The translations under genes were made by a program, and so were the position numbers. Positions 34,659-42,647 of a stretch of DNA of 64,000 bases are shown one piece after another. This DNA is from Paenibacillus_AM sp052180255. GTDB taxonomy: Bacteria > Bacillota > Bacilli > Paenibacillales > NBRC-103111. Positions within the stretch are counted from its first letter, which is position 1; every line of letters begins with the position of its first letter. Under the pieces are notes generated by a model that searched no databases, had not been told where the DNA came from, and saw only the letters and a program-made list of their open reading frames with translations. The stretch is from assembly GCF_052180255.1 (NCBI RefSeq), contig NZ_CP197466.1, positions 2,542,001 to 2,606,000 of the forward strand, written 5' to 3'.

Positions 34659-35507
34659 TTACTTACGTTTTGTAACTTTTCCTGATCCAGAACTTGTCTT
34701 AGGTGGGCTCGGCTTCTTCTCCGTAACTTTAAATCCACTGCCGCTTGATTTGGAACTGCTGGATGAAGAATTAGACGAACTAGATGAACTAGACGAACTG
34801 GAGGAGCTATTCTTCTCTTCGCGGATTACTTTTCCTGAGGAATCTTTAGGTTTATCTGGTTCTGATTTATTCTCAACTGGTTTTTTCTGGAATATATCCC
34901 CAGTTGAACTGCCTTTATCACTGGACTTGGAATTGCTAGTACTGGTTCCACGTTTAACTACAGAGCCTTTTCGTTCCACCGTCATCGGCGGTGCTTGTTT
35001 CTTTTCTTCTACTGTAGGCGCTTTATACTCTGTACGTGGTTTATACGTATCCCTGCTCGCATATCCTCGATAATTCCCACCCGAGTTATTGTTGCCAAAC
35101 ATATCAAATACACGATCAATGACAGTTGCAGCAATATACCCTTTTAGAAAATCCGATGCATAATTCTGCTGAACATACTCTTTATTATCAACTTCAATTA
35201 AAGTATCGTTTGCTTTCGCAGGGTCTTTCTGGATATTATACAGTTTATCCTTATAAACAAGGAACATACGCTCCGGGTCTTCTTTGGAAATTTGTTCTGG
35301 CTTATCTTGATCAGCGAGTTCTTTCGCCACTTCAGGTACTGTCTTATCACTTGCCCGATACACATAAGAACTTTGAGTTCCTTGCTTATTAACGGATTCA
35401 AGTGGGTAATTATCTTTTACTGCATCTCCCCCACATGCAGCAAGGAGTGGCAGCAGCAAACTAAAGACGAGCGTCAATTTTAAAGCATGCAACAACCGTC
35501 TAGCCAT
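34659..35507 (-). CDS. DUF4247 lipoprotein with serine-rich low-complexity tail
   Basis: Lipoprotein (282 aa) whose signal peptide ends in LLAAC (Cys about residue 25). The folded DUF4247-like region covers about 30-145 and includes VPEVAKELADQDKPEQ and FLVYKDKLYNIQ; after FDMFGNNNSGGNYRG the chain becomes a disordered tail rich in Lys, Thr and Ser, with runs of 12 and 6 serines. The tail could span the wall. The start ATG at 35507 follows AGGGAGTG. It ends the pspA-DUF350-DUF4178-DUF4247 operon. Biochemical function unknown. Confidence 0.82.
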   Translation of the reverse strand: MARRLLHALKLTLVFSLLLPLLAACGGDAVKDNYPLESVNKQGTQSSYVYRASDKTVPEVAKELADQDKPEQISKEDPERMFLVYKDKLYNIQKDPAKANDTLIEVDNKEYVQQNYASDFLKGYIAATVIDRVFDMFGNNNSGGNYRGYASRDTYKPRTEYKAPTVEEKKQAPPMTVERKGSVVKRGTSTSNSKSSDKGSSTGDIFQKKPVENKSEPDKPKDSSGKVIREEKNSSSSSSSSSSSSNSSSSSSKSSGSGFKVTEKKPSPPKTSSGSGKVTKRK

Positions 35508-35523
35508 TACTTTCACTCCCTAA

Positions 35524-36030
35524 TTAATTACCACGAATTACTTTCAAATCTCCTGGTAATATCCATTGTCCTTCATATAACATAAATCGACCATCCTGCC
35601 ACTCAATACGAAACAGTCTGGAATTGTCTGATTGATATTGCCAGACATATTGGTCTCCACCTTGTTTAAAAGGAGTCTTACCGCTTGTCACAACAAGTCC
35701 TGAATACTGCTCTTCTAAGAAATAATTCGTTCCATCAAGCTCCATTGTAGTTGGAACTTCATCCGGTGTATCCAAACGACCATCAATCGGTGCATATAAC
35801 GAATAGATTAGCTTTTCGCGCTCTTCAATGTGTAAGTAATTGATTGTATTCCCATCTTGCAAAGTAAGGACAACTGCATTACGCTGACGATTCTGAATAC
35901 GTCCTGTTACCTCATAGGTAACTAGCGACACTTCACAGATGTCTCCCGGTACAAGCGAAAGCATACTTCTTTCTTGTTTCGGTGGTTCAGGCTTTGCAAC
36001 AATATTTTTGATGCGTTGAAATAAACTCAT
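35524..36030 (-). CDS. DUF4178 domain protein
   Basis: 168-residue protein without signal peptide or membrane helix. It shows a predicted beta-rich fold with the DUF4178 features VPGDICEVSLVTYEVTGRI, a long strand set and the C-terminal YEGQWILPGDLKVI. DUF4178 proteins are repeatedly found beside DUF350 and PspA-like genes, as here, so a role in membrane stress or polyamine-related envelope modification has been suggested from context; no activity is known to me. It starts 40 bp after the DUF350 gene, has a weak ribosome site, and ends 16 bp before the DUF4247 start. Confidence 0.8.
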   Translation of the reverse strand: MSLFQRIKNIVAKPEPPKQERSMLSLVPGDICEVSLVTYEVTGRIQNRQRNAVVLTLQDGNTINYLHIEEREKLIYSLYAPIDGRLDTPDEVPTTMELDGTNYFLEEQYSGLVVTSGKTPFKQGGDQYVWQYQSDNSRLFRIEWQDGRFMLYEGQWILPGDLKVIRGN

Positions 36031-36070
36031 ACTATATCGCCCTTTCTATATTTAGATTTTACAGTATTAA

Positions 36071-36487
36071 TTACGTGTTTACCAATAGATAGGACGCAAT
36101 GACCATTGCCCCAACAATGTGCAGGGATCCTCCCAATAATGCATGAGCGATGTTCCCCTGTTTCGTACCTTCATCTAAATTTAGAGATACAGTCCATTTC
36201 AGTACAATACGAACAATGAACTCAAGAATTAATAGGATGACAAATGATACGACAGATGCAAGTACCGCATCCCATAAATCACTGGAGCTACGAATAGATT
36301 GACTCAAAATATAGCCTTGAGCAAACAATTTCATCACAAATCGGGTCGCCACCGCTACGTTCCCATTTTTAATTTCTTCCATGTCCTTATAACGTGTAAA
36401 TAATGAATCAATCGCCATTAGAATGACTAGCAGTACTGCCCCTACTCCTGTCCATACAAGAGTTGCTAGAATCGTCATCCATGTCAT
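36071..36487 (-). CDS. DUF350 family membrane protein
   Basis: Small integral membrane protein (138 aa) with about four hydrophobic helices: TILATLVWTGVGAVLLVILMA, AVATRFVMKLFAQGYIL (partial), DAVLASVVSFVILLILEFIV and ALLGGSLHIVGAMVIASYLLV. Fits the DUF350 family. ATG at 36487 is chosen for its GGGGGAGG site; the longer frame to 36505 lacks one. Follows pspA after a hairpin and precedes DUF4178. Possibly a membrane partner or target of PspA. Confidence 0.8.
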   Translation of the reverse strand: MTWMTILATLVWTGVGAVLLVILMAIDSLFTRYKDMEEIKNGNVAVATRFVMKLFAQGYILSQSIRSSSDLWDAVLASVVSFVILLILEFIVRIVLKWTVSLNLDEGTKQGNIAHALLGGSLHIVGAMVIASYLLVNT

Positions 36488-36523
36488 GCTTAGTTCCTCC
36501 CCCACAATCTGCTATTCAGAAAA

Positions 36524-36547
36524 GAAAAACGTCTTTCGACGTTTCTC
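36524..36547 (-). terminator. Intra-operon hairpin between pspA and the DUF350 gene
   Basis: AAACGTC-GAAA-GACGTTT stem-loop followed by TTTCTTTTC on the reverse strand. It looks like a partial terminator that would let pspA be made in excess over the downstream membrane proteins. Confidence 0.65.
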
Positions 36548-36570
36548 TCCATACCTACTATTATAGAAGA

Positions 36571-37239
36571 TTATTTTTGTTCGTATTGCTTCATAAGAGC
36601 AGCAAGCTCATCATCCACTGCTTTACCGGAACCAAGCTTCTCGAACTCATCGTCAAGCGATGCACCTTTAGCAGACATTTCATTACTAGCTTCTGCTTGT
36701 GCTTCCATTTGAAGCATTTTCTCTTCCATACGTTTGAGACCTGCGGAAGCTGTGTCAGAACCAAGGCCGGACATCGCTTTGTTGATTTCAGTTTGAGCTT
36801 TAGCAGCATTATAACGAGCTACTAATGTCTCACGCTTGTTTTTCATTTCAACAAGATCTTTACGCATTTCTTCGAGCTTCTTACGAAGGTTATCTGCTGC
36901 TAATTTGTTTTGGTCATACGTTGCTTTATATTCATTCATCTTTTGCTCACAAGATTTCTTCTCTTCTAGAGCACGACGAGCAAGCTCGATGTTTTGTGCT
37001 TGTGCAGCCATATGCGCTTGTTCTTCACGCTTTTTCACTAATGCTTCTTGCTCTTCATAAAGCATTTTGAATTTTTTCTCAATCGCGATTTGAGCAGCTA
37101 CTGCTTTCTCTGCATCTTCCAAATCTTCTTGCATATCGCGTAAATATTGATCAGTCATTTTAATTGGATCTTCCGCTTTCTCAATTAGAGCATACACATT
37201 CGACATTGTTAAATCACGTAATCTTTTAAAAATAGACAT
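36571..37239 (-). CDS. pspA: PspA/IM30 phage-shock-type membrane-maintenance protein
   Basis: Peripheral membrane protein (222 aa) of the ESCRT-III-like PspA/Vipp1 family, binding and stabilising stressed membranes. It begins with the amphipathic helix MSIFKRLRDLTMSNVYALIEK and continues as a long coiled-coil hairpin (about 25-185) with EDPIKMTDQYLRDMQEDL and the AAKAQTEINKAMSG region; the C-terminus (DDELAALMKQYEQK) is the typical short tail. A consensus SigW-type promoter lies 38 bp upstream, as for the B. subtilis pspA homologue. First gene of a four-gene unit with DUF350, DUF4178 and DUF4247. Confidence 0.95.
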   Translation of the reverse strand: MSIFKRLRDLTMSNVYALIEKAEDPIKMTDQYLRDMQEDLEDAEKAVAAQIAIEKKFKMLYEEQEALVKKREEQAHMAAQAQNIELARRALEEKKSCEQKMNEYKATYDQNKLAADNLRKKLEEMRKDLVEMKNKRETLVARYNAAKAQTEINKAMSGLGSDTASAGLKRMEEKMLQMEAQAEASNEMSAKGASLDDEFEKLGSGKAVDDELAALMKQYEQK

Positions 37240-37276
37240 GGTTTCTTTCCTCCTTGGAAAATGTTTTCACTATTGA

Positions 37277-37302
37277 TACGTGCTGCAAAAAAAAACGTTT
37301 CA
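37277..37302 (-). promoter_or_regulatory. SigW-type ECF promoter of the pspA operon
   Basis: Reverse-strand TGAAAC (37302-37297), 16-bp spacer with a T run, CGTA (37280-37277). This equals the B. subtilis SigW consensus TGAAAC-N16-CGTA. It is 38 bp upstream of the pspA start codon. Confidence 0.85.
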
Positions 37303-37391
37303 ATCGAGACAAAAAATCTTTATTTATCATATCACATGGTGAAAAATGGGTATATGGGAATCTGTAAAATTTTTGATTTCAATCAAGAAAC

Positions 37392-37429
37392 CGCAAAAAA
37401 CTGGCCCGCTATGAAAGCGAACCGGTTTA
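37392..37429 (-). terminator. Terminator of the threonine synthase-like gene
   Basis: AAACCGGTTCGCT / AGCGGGCCAGTTT imperfect stem followed by a T run on the reverse strand. A second 9-bp inverted repeat (AATAGCGAA / TTCGCTATT) lies between it and the gene at about 37450-37486. Confidence 0.7.
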
Positions 37430-37505
37430 TGAATAGTATTATCATAAATAGCGAACCTCCCTAATTAAGAGATTTTCGCTATTAAGAGTATAGTAACACC
37501 CATTT

Positions 37506-38714
37506 TTAGCGTTTAATCACAAAATCTTCATAAGATCGAATGATAGGATAATTTTTTGAATTGATCCAATCTAAATATTTCATTGCATGTGAGGTGTTGA
37601 ATAATACGATCGAATCACTTACACCAACCTTGCCAGCTTCAAGCAATTTTATTAATCCAGCGAGTGTGGATGCACCTTCTGGTGATGCAGAAATCCCAAC
37701 ACGTCCCATCATTCGTTGAGCTGCAACAATTTCCTCTTGATTCACAGCAATTGCATCCCCACCAACTTCATGAAGAATCTTTACAATGAACGCTCCATCT
37801 GGAGGTTGAGGTACACGTAATCCAGTTGGTGCTGACGTAACCTCGCTTTCTTGACAAACTTCAACGCCTTCTTGATGATAAAATGCATCTACGATGGGTT
37901 TACAGCCATCTTCTTGAATCGAAATGATTCGAGGTAAATCACCTGTTACTAGACCTAATTCTAACAGCTCACGAAAAGCTTTCCACAGCCCAATCACACC
38001 TGAACCTCCACCTGTTGGGTAGATGATGACATCGGGCATTTTCCAACCTAATTGCTCTGCAATTTCAAGCCCCATTGTCTTCTTACCTTCTACACGACCT
38101 GGTTCCTTTAATGTTCCAACATTGAACCATCCTTCTGATTCTTTTCCTTCTTCAATAATGCGTCCTGCGTCATGAATCATTCCATCAACCAAGAACACAT
38201 GAGACCCATAATGAGCAGACTCTTCTACGATTAATCCGGGGCAATCTTTTGGAACGAAGAGGAAAGCTTCCATATGCGCACGTGCAGCATAAGCTGCTAA
38301 CGCTGAAGCAGCATTGCCGTTAGAAGGTACGGTTACTTTCTGAATCCCATGTTCACGAAGCAGCGATATAGCTACTGAAAATCCACGAGCTTTGAAACTA
38401 CCTGACGGATTTTGTTCTTCTCTTTTCACATATAGGGAACCGACTCGTAGATACTGCTCCAACTGATGCATGCGAAGAAGCGGTGTCCAGCCTTCTCCTA
38501 ATGTCACAATATTGTCCTCATTTTCTATAGGTAACAAGTCGCTATATCTCCACAAAGAGGTCTCTCTTTGCGTGAGTGGCTTAAGCTGTAACATTCGCTT
38601 TGCGTGTTCCAAATCATATTCAACTAGAAGCGTACCTCCACATTCACAACGTCCGATTAGCACAAGTGGATATTGTTGACCGCATCGGACGCAGACAAGC
38701 TGACATTTGTTCAT
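37506..38714 (-). CDS. Threonine synthase-like PLP enzyme with N-terminal zinc ribbon
   Basis: Fold-type II PLP enzyme (402 aa). The N-terminus has a four-cysteine ribbon (CVRCG...CECGG), then a threonine-synthase core: TLGEGWTPLL, the PLP-lysine motif NPSGSFKARG (about residue 105), SNGNAASALAAYAARA, and the phosphate-binding TGGGSGVIG. This matches threonine synthase, which converts O-phosphohomoserine to threonine. However, the gene is not with hom or thrB, and related enzymes act on other O-phosphorylated or beta-substituted substrates. It is a single-gene unit divergent from panD, and the intergenic part shows no leader or T-box. Confidence 0.85.
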   Translation of the reverse strand: MNKCQLVCVRCGQQYPLVLIGRCECGGTLLVEYDLEHAKRMLQLKPLTQRETSLWRYSDLLPIENEDNIVTLGEGWTPLLRMHQLEQYLRVGSLYVKREEQNPSGSFKARGFSVAISLLREHGIQKVTVPSNGNAASALAAYAARAHMEAFLFVPKDCPGLIVEESAHYGSHVFLVDGMIHDAGRIIEEGKESEGWFNVGTLKEPGRVEGKKTMGLEIAEQLGWKMPDVIIYPTGGGSGVIGLWKAFRELLELGLVTGDLPRIISIQEDGCKPIVDAFYHQEGVEVCQESEVTSAPTGLRVPQPPDGAFIVKILHEVGGDAIAVNQEEIVAAQRMMGRVGISASPEGASTLAGLIKLLEAGKVGVSDSIVLFNTSHAMKYLDWINSKNYPIIRSYEDFVIKR

Positions 38715-38840
38715 TTTATCCCTCCTGCAATCCTACGAACAGTTCACGAAGTTCTCTCATCACAATTACAATACACGGCAGTGGAAAATAAGAAACGGCA
38801 TGCACCCAGTACCAATTAAATATTGACTAACACGCCCAGA

Positions 38841-38868
38841 ACAAGGAAGCATCCAGCTTCATATATTG
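38841..38868 (+). promoter_or_regulatory. Possible SigK-type promoter before panD
   Basis: AC (38841-38842), 17 bp, CATATATTG (38860-38868), one mismatch from the B. subtilis SigK pattern CATANNNTA. It is 53 nt upstream of panD and mirrors the element before the YheC/YheD gene at 9040. A vegetative alternative (TTGAGA at 38869-38874 with CTATAA about 18 bp on) is also possible. Confidence 0.4.
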
Positions 38869-38920
38869 TTGAGAATGGGCTACTTTGATTTACTATAAGT
38901 AAGGGAGGCACAACCTTCAC

Positions 38921-39319
38921 ATGCAGCGTTTAATGTGTAAAGGAAAAATTCACAGGGCTACTGTCACGCAAGCGGATCTCAACTATGTAGGCTCCATCAC
39001 AATTGATAGCGCTTTGATGCAAGGAGCGAATATTCTTCCCTATGAAATGGTTCAAATCACCTCACTTCGCAATGCGACACGATGGAAAACATACGCAATC
39101 CCCGCTCCAAGTGGATCAGGAAAGATCTGTTTAAACGGCCCCCCTGCTCATCTATTCGAACCTGGAGATATTGTTATTATCTTAAGCATGGGGACCTTCT
39201 CAGAGGAAGAAGCGAAGACATTAAAACCGCGTGTGGTTTTTGTGGATGAGCATAATCACATTACACGTGTGGAGGAGCATGATCTCGTTATTATTCAGCA
39301 GGAGGGGACTTCACCATGA
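38921..39319 (+). CDS. panD: Aspartate 1-decarboxylase (pyruvoyl enzyme)
   Basis: Makes beta-alanine from aspartate for pantothenate and coenzyme A. The proenzyme self-cleaves at Gly24-Ser25 in YVGSITID to form the pyruvoyl group; Lys9, Arg12 and the conserved HRATVTQADL segment are intact. Length 132 aa, normal. panB and panC are absent nearby. It overlaps the next gene by 4 bp (ATGA), so its translation is coupled to a YheC/YheD-type protein, which is an unusual partner. Confidence 0.95.
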   Translation: MQRLMCKGKIHRATVTQADLNYVGSITIDSALMQGANILPYEMVQITSLRNATRWKTYAIPAPSGSGKICLNGPPAHLFEPGDIVIILSMGTFSEEEAKTLKPRVVFVDEHNHITRVEEHDLVIIQQEGTSP

Positions 39320-40056
39320 GTAATTGGACTTGGAGTAAGTGGAGTAAACATCAGGTGCTGCTCAAATCGCCGTACATTTCCAATCATTTACCAGATACCT
39401 GTCAATTTTCTCGCAAGAACTTTCATGAAATGCTCAGCAAACATCAGAATATCATAATAAAACCTTCAGCTAAAAGCGGAGGGATCGGTGTTATTCTTGT
39501 CTCCAATTTGCAGAATTCAAATTTTAGAATTCATCGAGGCATAAAGGTCCAAATCGTAAAAGGCGCTAACAACGTGTTTAACCTATTGAAGCCTAGCATC
39601 CAAATTCCTTATCTCATCCAATCCAGGATTAATCTTGCAGAAGTTAATGGCCGCCCCTATGACCTACGTGTCATGGTTCAACGGCATACCAATAGCTCGG
39701 AATGGACCGTAACTGGTAAACTTGCCAAAATTGCAGGACCTGGATATATCATTACCAATACAGCTCGCAGTAAAGGCAGAGTCGCTTTATTCTCAGATGC
39801 TACCAGGCAATCAAAAGTGCTCAATGGCAGGACCATGCAAGTGATGCATGCCAGCGTGAATGAATTATCAATAAAAATTGCAAAACAGCTTAGCTCAACT
39901 TATCATAACCGTCGTATAATGGGAATCGATATTGGAATCGACAAGAACGGTACAATCTGGATCATTGAAGTCAACTTTACACCGAGTGTTAATTTATTTT
40001 TAAAGTTAAAGGATCGACAAGCTTATCAGCGCATTAGACGATACCAAAAAGGATAG
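39316..40056 (+). CDS. YheC/YheD family ATP-grasp protein, short form, coupled to panD
   Basis: Shortest of three YheC/YheD-like proteins here (246 aa). It lacks the N-terminal half of the others and consists mainly of the ATP-grasp catalytic region: NIIIKPSAKSGGIGVILV (about 47-64), NGRPYDLRVMVQRH, and GIDIGIDKNGTIWIIEVNFTPS with the metal-binding acidic residues and Asn. Its start lies inside the end of panD, so both proteins are made together. Family members associate with spore coat; ligase substrates are unknown. A connection to beta-alanine is only suggested by the pairing. Confidence 0.85.
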   Translation: MSNWTWSKWSKHQVLLKSPYISNHLPDTCQFSRKNFHEMLSKHQNIIIKPSAKSGGIGVILVSNLQNSNFRIHRGIKVQIVKGANNVFNLLKPSIQIPYLIQSRINLAEVNGRPYDLRVMVQRHTNSSEWTVTGKLAKIAGPGYIITNTARSKGRVALFSDATRQSKVLNGRTMQVMHASVNELSIKIAKQLSSTYHNRRIMGIDIGIDKNGTIWIIEVNFTPSVNLFLKLKDRQAYQRIRRYQKG

Positions 40057-40068
40057 TGCGATACACAT

Positions 40069-40111
40069 AAAAAAGCACCTTCCACACAGCTGAACTGCAT
40101 GGAAGGTGCCT
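40069..40111 (-). terminator. Terminator of the Tad-like operon (possibly bidirectional)
   Basis: GCACCTTCCA / TGGAAGGTGC stem with a 15-nt loop; the T run is strongest on the reverse strand, where the nine-gene operon ends at 40206. The forward YheC/YheD gene ends 12 bp away and may share it. Confidence 0.8.
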
Positions 40112-40205
40112 TGTCATTTAAGCGTAACTTTTATCTTTATCTCATATCCATATACATGAATATGATTCCGGTTGGCATGCTGCATTTTATCACACACATT
40201 TAAGA

Positions 40206-41204
40206 TCATTGGTTAGCACAGCTAAGCTGCCGATAACCTGCCTTTGCCGCGGCTTGTCCACTTCCATAAGTCTCAAGATAATCATAATCTGCGCTCGTAA
40301 ATTTCCCTTTACACTCCTTGCGGAAAAAGAATTTTACACCACTTGATCGACTTATGGCTGCTTGATACATCGGCTTCTTCAACACTCGACTACCACCAAG
40401 TGCGTAATTGTTATAATAGCTTTTGCCAATTGGTATTCCTTGCACAAAAGCCATCATTCCAACATCATCAATCGTGTTATTCCACTCTTCTTGACTAATT
40501 GTCGGTAAAGTGAAAGTATAAGCTGCACCGCTTCGTTTAGCTACTTCATTCGCATGATTCATATATAACTCAAGCTCAGTTTGAATGCTATTAACAATAG
40601 TAATTCTCCGTATTTGTTCGAAAGTATCCTTATTTTGTAAAAGCGGTATAGTAACTTCGTTCTGAATATCGGTACGGTATCCTTCTTTCCACATGTTCTT
40701 ACTTTTCTCATAAGCCGTTACATAGTCATCTAGCGTAAAAGATAGCGAATTGCCTTGAACATCTTGATACGCATACATTTTCTTTTCGGACCATACCTCT
40801 TTTACTTCTATTTCATTCTTAGCATTTCGGTATTCTTCCTTAGACAAGATAAAATAACCATCATAACCAATCACAATGACAACTGGGACAAAATCACGTA
40901 ATATCCCCTGTCCGACTTGATCTTCCCTCACACCAAAGTTCGTATAAAGAGTATGGAAAAATGCCTCAATACCTCGTTGCAGGTTCGTTCTGATTCTTTT
41001 ACCTGATTCATAACCCGCTTCTAATGCTTGTATTTCATTCGTTATCAGTGCAAATGCTCCATCATCAACAGCAGCATTAATTGCAGCATCATATCGAGCC
41101 TTTAAGAGTGTTATTTTACGTTGATCCGTTATATTCATCTGATTAACTACCAAGAATGGGAAAATAATAAATATGAAAAAGAGTACAAGCTTAGTAATCT
41201 TCAT
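40206..41204 (-). CDS. Single-TM protein, last gene of the Tad-like operon
   Basis: No family recognised. 332 residues with one N-terminal hydrophobic helix (KLVLFFIFIIFPFLVV, about 5-20) and a long outside-type domain: RYDAAINAAVDDGAFAL looks like the helical spine of a minor pilin/TadE-TadF type protein, followed by YDGYFILS, a charged middle and a C-terminal part with two cysteines (FFRKECKGKF, LSCANQ) that could form a disulfide. ATG at 41204 is taken (GGGGGT upstream); it overlaps the previous gene by 14 bp. The N-terminal helix and position suggest a minor pilin or assembly factor, but this is inference. Confidence 0.7.
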   Translation of the reverse strand: MKITKLVLFFIFIIFPFLVVNQMNITDQRKITLLKARYDAAINAAVDDGAFALITNEIQALEAGYESGKRIRTNLQRGIEAFFHTLYTNFGVREDQVGQGILRDFVPVVIVIGYDGYFILSKEEYRNAKNEIEVKEVWSEKKMYAYQDVQGNSLSFTLDDYVTAYEKSKNMWKEGYRTDIQNEVTIPLLQNKDTFEQIRRITIVNSIQTELELYMNHANEVAKRSGAAYTFTLPTISQEEWNNTIDDVGMMAFVQGIPIGKSYYNNYALGGSRVLKKPMYQAAISRSSGVKFFFRKECKGKFTSADYDYLETYGSGQAAAKAGYRQLSCANQ

Positions 41205-41742
41205 TACGTACCATACCCCCATATGGGATCATGATCTTTGCTCTTGCTGTGTTAGCATGATGTAGAAAATCCCACATGATCGTCGCTTGTGTTCGGTTCG
41301 TATTCGTTAGGATGACTTTAAAATAATCCCCTGTAGCAAGTTTATACATCCGTTGTTTATTATCCATTGCTTGGGTTGTAATCGGAAAAAGAATCTGCAT
41401 GATCTGTTCCGTAAAATACTGATCGTAATCCACATTCGTCTCATTCTTGAAAGTCCCGGGCAAAAGAGGATCTGTATAAACAGGGTTGTACCGCTTGTGA
41501 TCATGTTCCATCTGGATGTCAAATGTATTCCCGGTTGCATGAACAGCTTTAGAAAAATCATTATACATCGTTGGAGTGATGTAGCCCTTATCACGAACAG
41601 CATCCACAAACTCCCTAACAGCGGTCATGGAAACTAAGCTCGATATATCATCTTGCTTTTCAAATGTATCTGCGATCGGATAGAGAAATAACAACAAAAT
41701 GGCAATGAGCAAAGCAAATACTTTAGATAAAGCATTCAACAA
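41191..41742 (-). CDS. Single-TM protein of the Tad-like operon
   Basis: 183 residues, no known family recognised. An N-terminal hydrophobic helix (LSKVFALLIAILLLFLYPIA, about 5-24) is followed by an amphipathic stretch (ISSLVSMTAVREFVDAVRDKGYITPTMYNDF) like the extended helix of pseudopilins, then a soluble region with aromatic and charged residues. Its end overlaps the following gene and its start is 9 bp after the previous stop, so it belongs firmly to the operon. Pseudopilin-like role inferred. Confidence 0.7.
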   Translation of the reverse strand: MLNALSKVFALLIAILLLFLYPIADTFEKQDDISSLVSMTAVREFVDAVRDKGYITPTMYNDFSKAVHATGNTFDIQMEHDHKRYNPVYTDPLLPGTFKNETNVDYDQYFTEQIMQILFPITTQAMDNKQRMYKLATGDYFKVILTNTNRTQATIMWDFLHHANTARAKIMIPYGGMVRNEDY

Positions 41743-41751
41743 TCTTCACCT

Positions 41752-42138
41752 CTAGGTGGATTCATAATCGATGCGGATCAGTTCCCCCTGGGAGCCACGC
41801 ACACTTTTGCGAACATATTTTTTACCTTGATTAATAAATGAAAGATCTGCTTGCTCAATTTTTAAATCCTTGGGATATAGATGACCATTCACTTGAATAT
41901 TGACCTTGATCTCTTCAATATGATAAATACTTTGCAGCACCACGGCACTACTTACGGTAAAAACATCCAGATTGGTAGACGTATTTACAATATTGTGATC
42001 CAACTCATTTCCCGAAATATAAGTGGTTTGAACTGTTTTGCCGATAAAATGAACTTGGTATAACGCAACCGTTAATGCGCTAATAAATATAACGGTTGCG
42101 AATGACAGCCATAGCATGGATTTAAGGTTGGAGTCCAT
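41752..42138 (-). CDS. Small single-TM protein of the Tad-like operon
   Basis: 128 residues with a hydrophobic N-terminal helix (LWLSFATVIFISALTVALYQ, about 9-28) and an extracellular-type remainder rich in beta-forming residues (IEEIKVNIQVNGHLY, SQGELIRIDYES). No family recognised. Starts 11 bp after the 159-aa pilin-like gene. Resembles minor pilin or DUF4320-like components in size and topology only. Confidence 0.68.
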   Translation of the reverse strand: MDSNLKSMLWLSFATVIFISALTVALYQVHFIGKTVQTTYISGNELDHNIVNTSTNLDVFTVSSAVVLQSIYHIEEIKVNIQVNGHLYPKDLKIEQADLSFINQGKKYVRKSVRGSQGELIRIDYEST

Positions 42139-42149
42139 CTCAATTGTTC

Positions 42150-42629
42150 CTAAGGCCTAGCTACTTGCTGCTCAAAAACTAAGCCGCGGATCACATTGCT
42201 TTTATCACGAATAATACTTGATTTAAACTTACCACTCGGATTTACGTATTGAGCAGCTAGTTCATTACTTACTTCGTTGATATTCGCTTTAGATACTTGC
42301 TTTATATTTCCGTAATTATCGGTATCCGTATAAATCTCATTGTTGTACCATGATCCTGTTGTATTTTTACCTGTAATAATCTGAACCCCGAATTGATCTT
42401 TATTGATATACTTCCTTAGTGCATTCGTTACTTGGTTACCTGAGATAACCGTGTTGTCATACACCGTAAAGGCTGTCTGTGAGAGCTCAGTTTGAATATC
42501 CGAAAAATTATTTTGAGCCGTCTTCGTTGCTTCCTGTGCCGAAATAAACAACACAACCCCAATTGTAATTAACGCGATTGCCAGAAAAATTCCAGCAGCC
42601 ATAACAAGTGCTTTTTGAGCATTACCCAT
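42150..42629 (-). CDS. Pilin-like single-TM protein of the Tad-like operon
   Basis: 159 residues. The N-terminus MGNAQKALVMAAGIFLAIALITIG has a short charged leader and long hydrophobic helix (about 8-30) followed by AQEATKTAQNNFSDIQTELSQTAFTVYDN, an amphipathic helix as in type IV pilins. The rest is polar with many Asn/Tyr/Gly (NTTGSWYNNEIYTDTDNYGN), typical of exposed filament subunits. It lies directly after the TadB/C-like protein, where Flp-type pilins can occur. It lacks the usual Glu5 of type IV pilins, so processing by a prepilin peptidase is uncertain; the best candidate for the main subunit. Confidence 0.68.
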   Translation of the reverse strand: MGNAQKALVMAAGIFLAIALITIGVVLFISAQEATKTAQNNFSDIQTELSQTAFTVYDNTVISGNQVTNALRKYINKDQFGVQIITGKNTTGSWYNNEIYTDTDNYGNIKQVSKANINEVSNELAAQYVNPSGKFKSSIIRDKSNVIRGLVFEQQVARP

Positions 42630-42647
42630 CTTTCATTCTCCCTATCT

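Noticed and set aside
34597..35073. Forward 158-codon frame with repeated LDELDEL
   Set aside because: It is the antisense of the serine-rich tract of the DUF4247 lipoprotein; no ribosome site and no family resemblance.
37261..37464. Forward 67-codon frame upstream of pspA
   Set aside because: It overlaps the SigW promoter and the terminator of the neighbouring gene and lacks a ribosome site.
38715..38920. Possible T-box or threonine leader before the threonine synthase-like gene
   Set aside because: No T-box consensus or leader peptide rich in Thr/Ile codons was seen.
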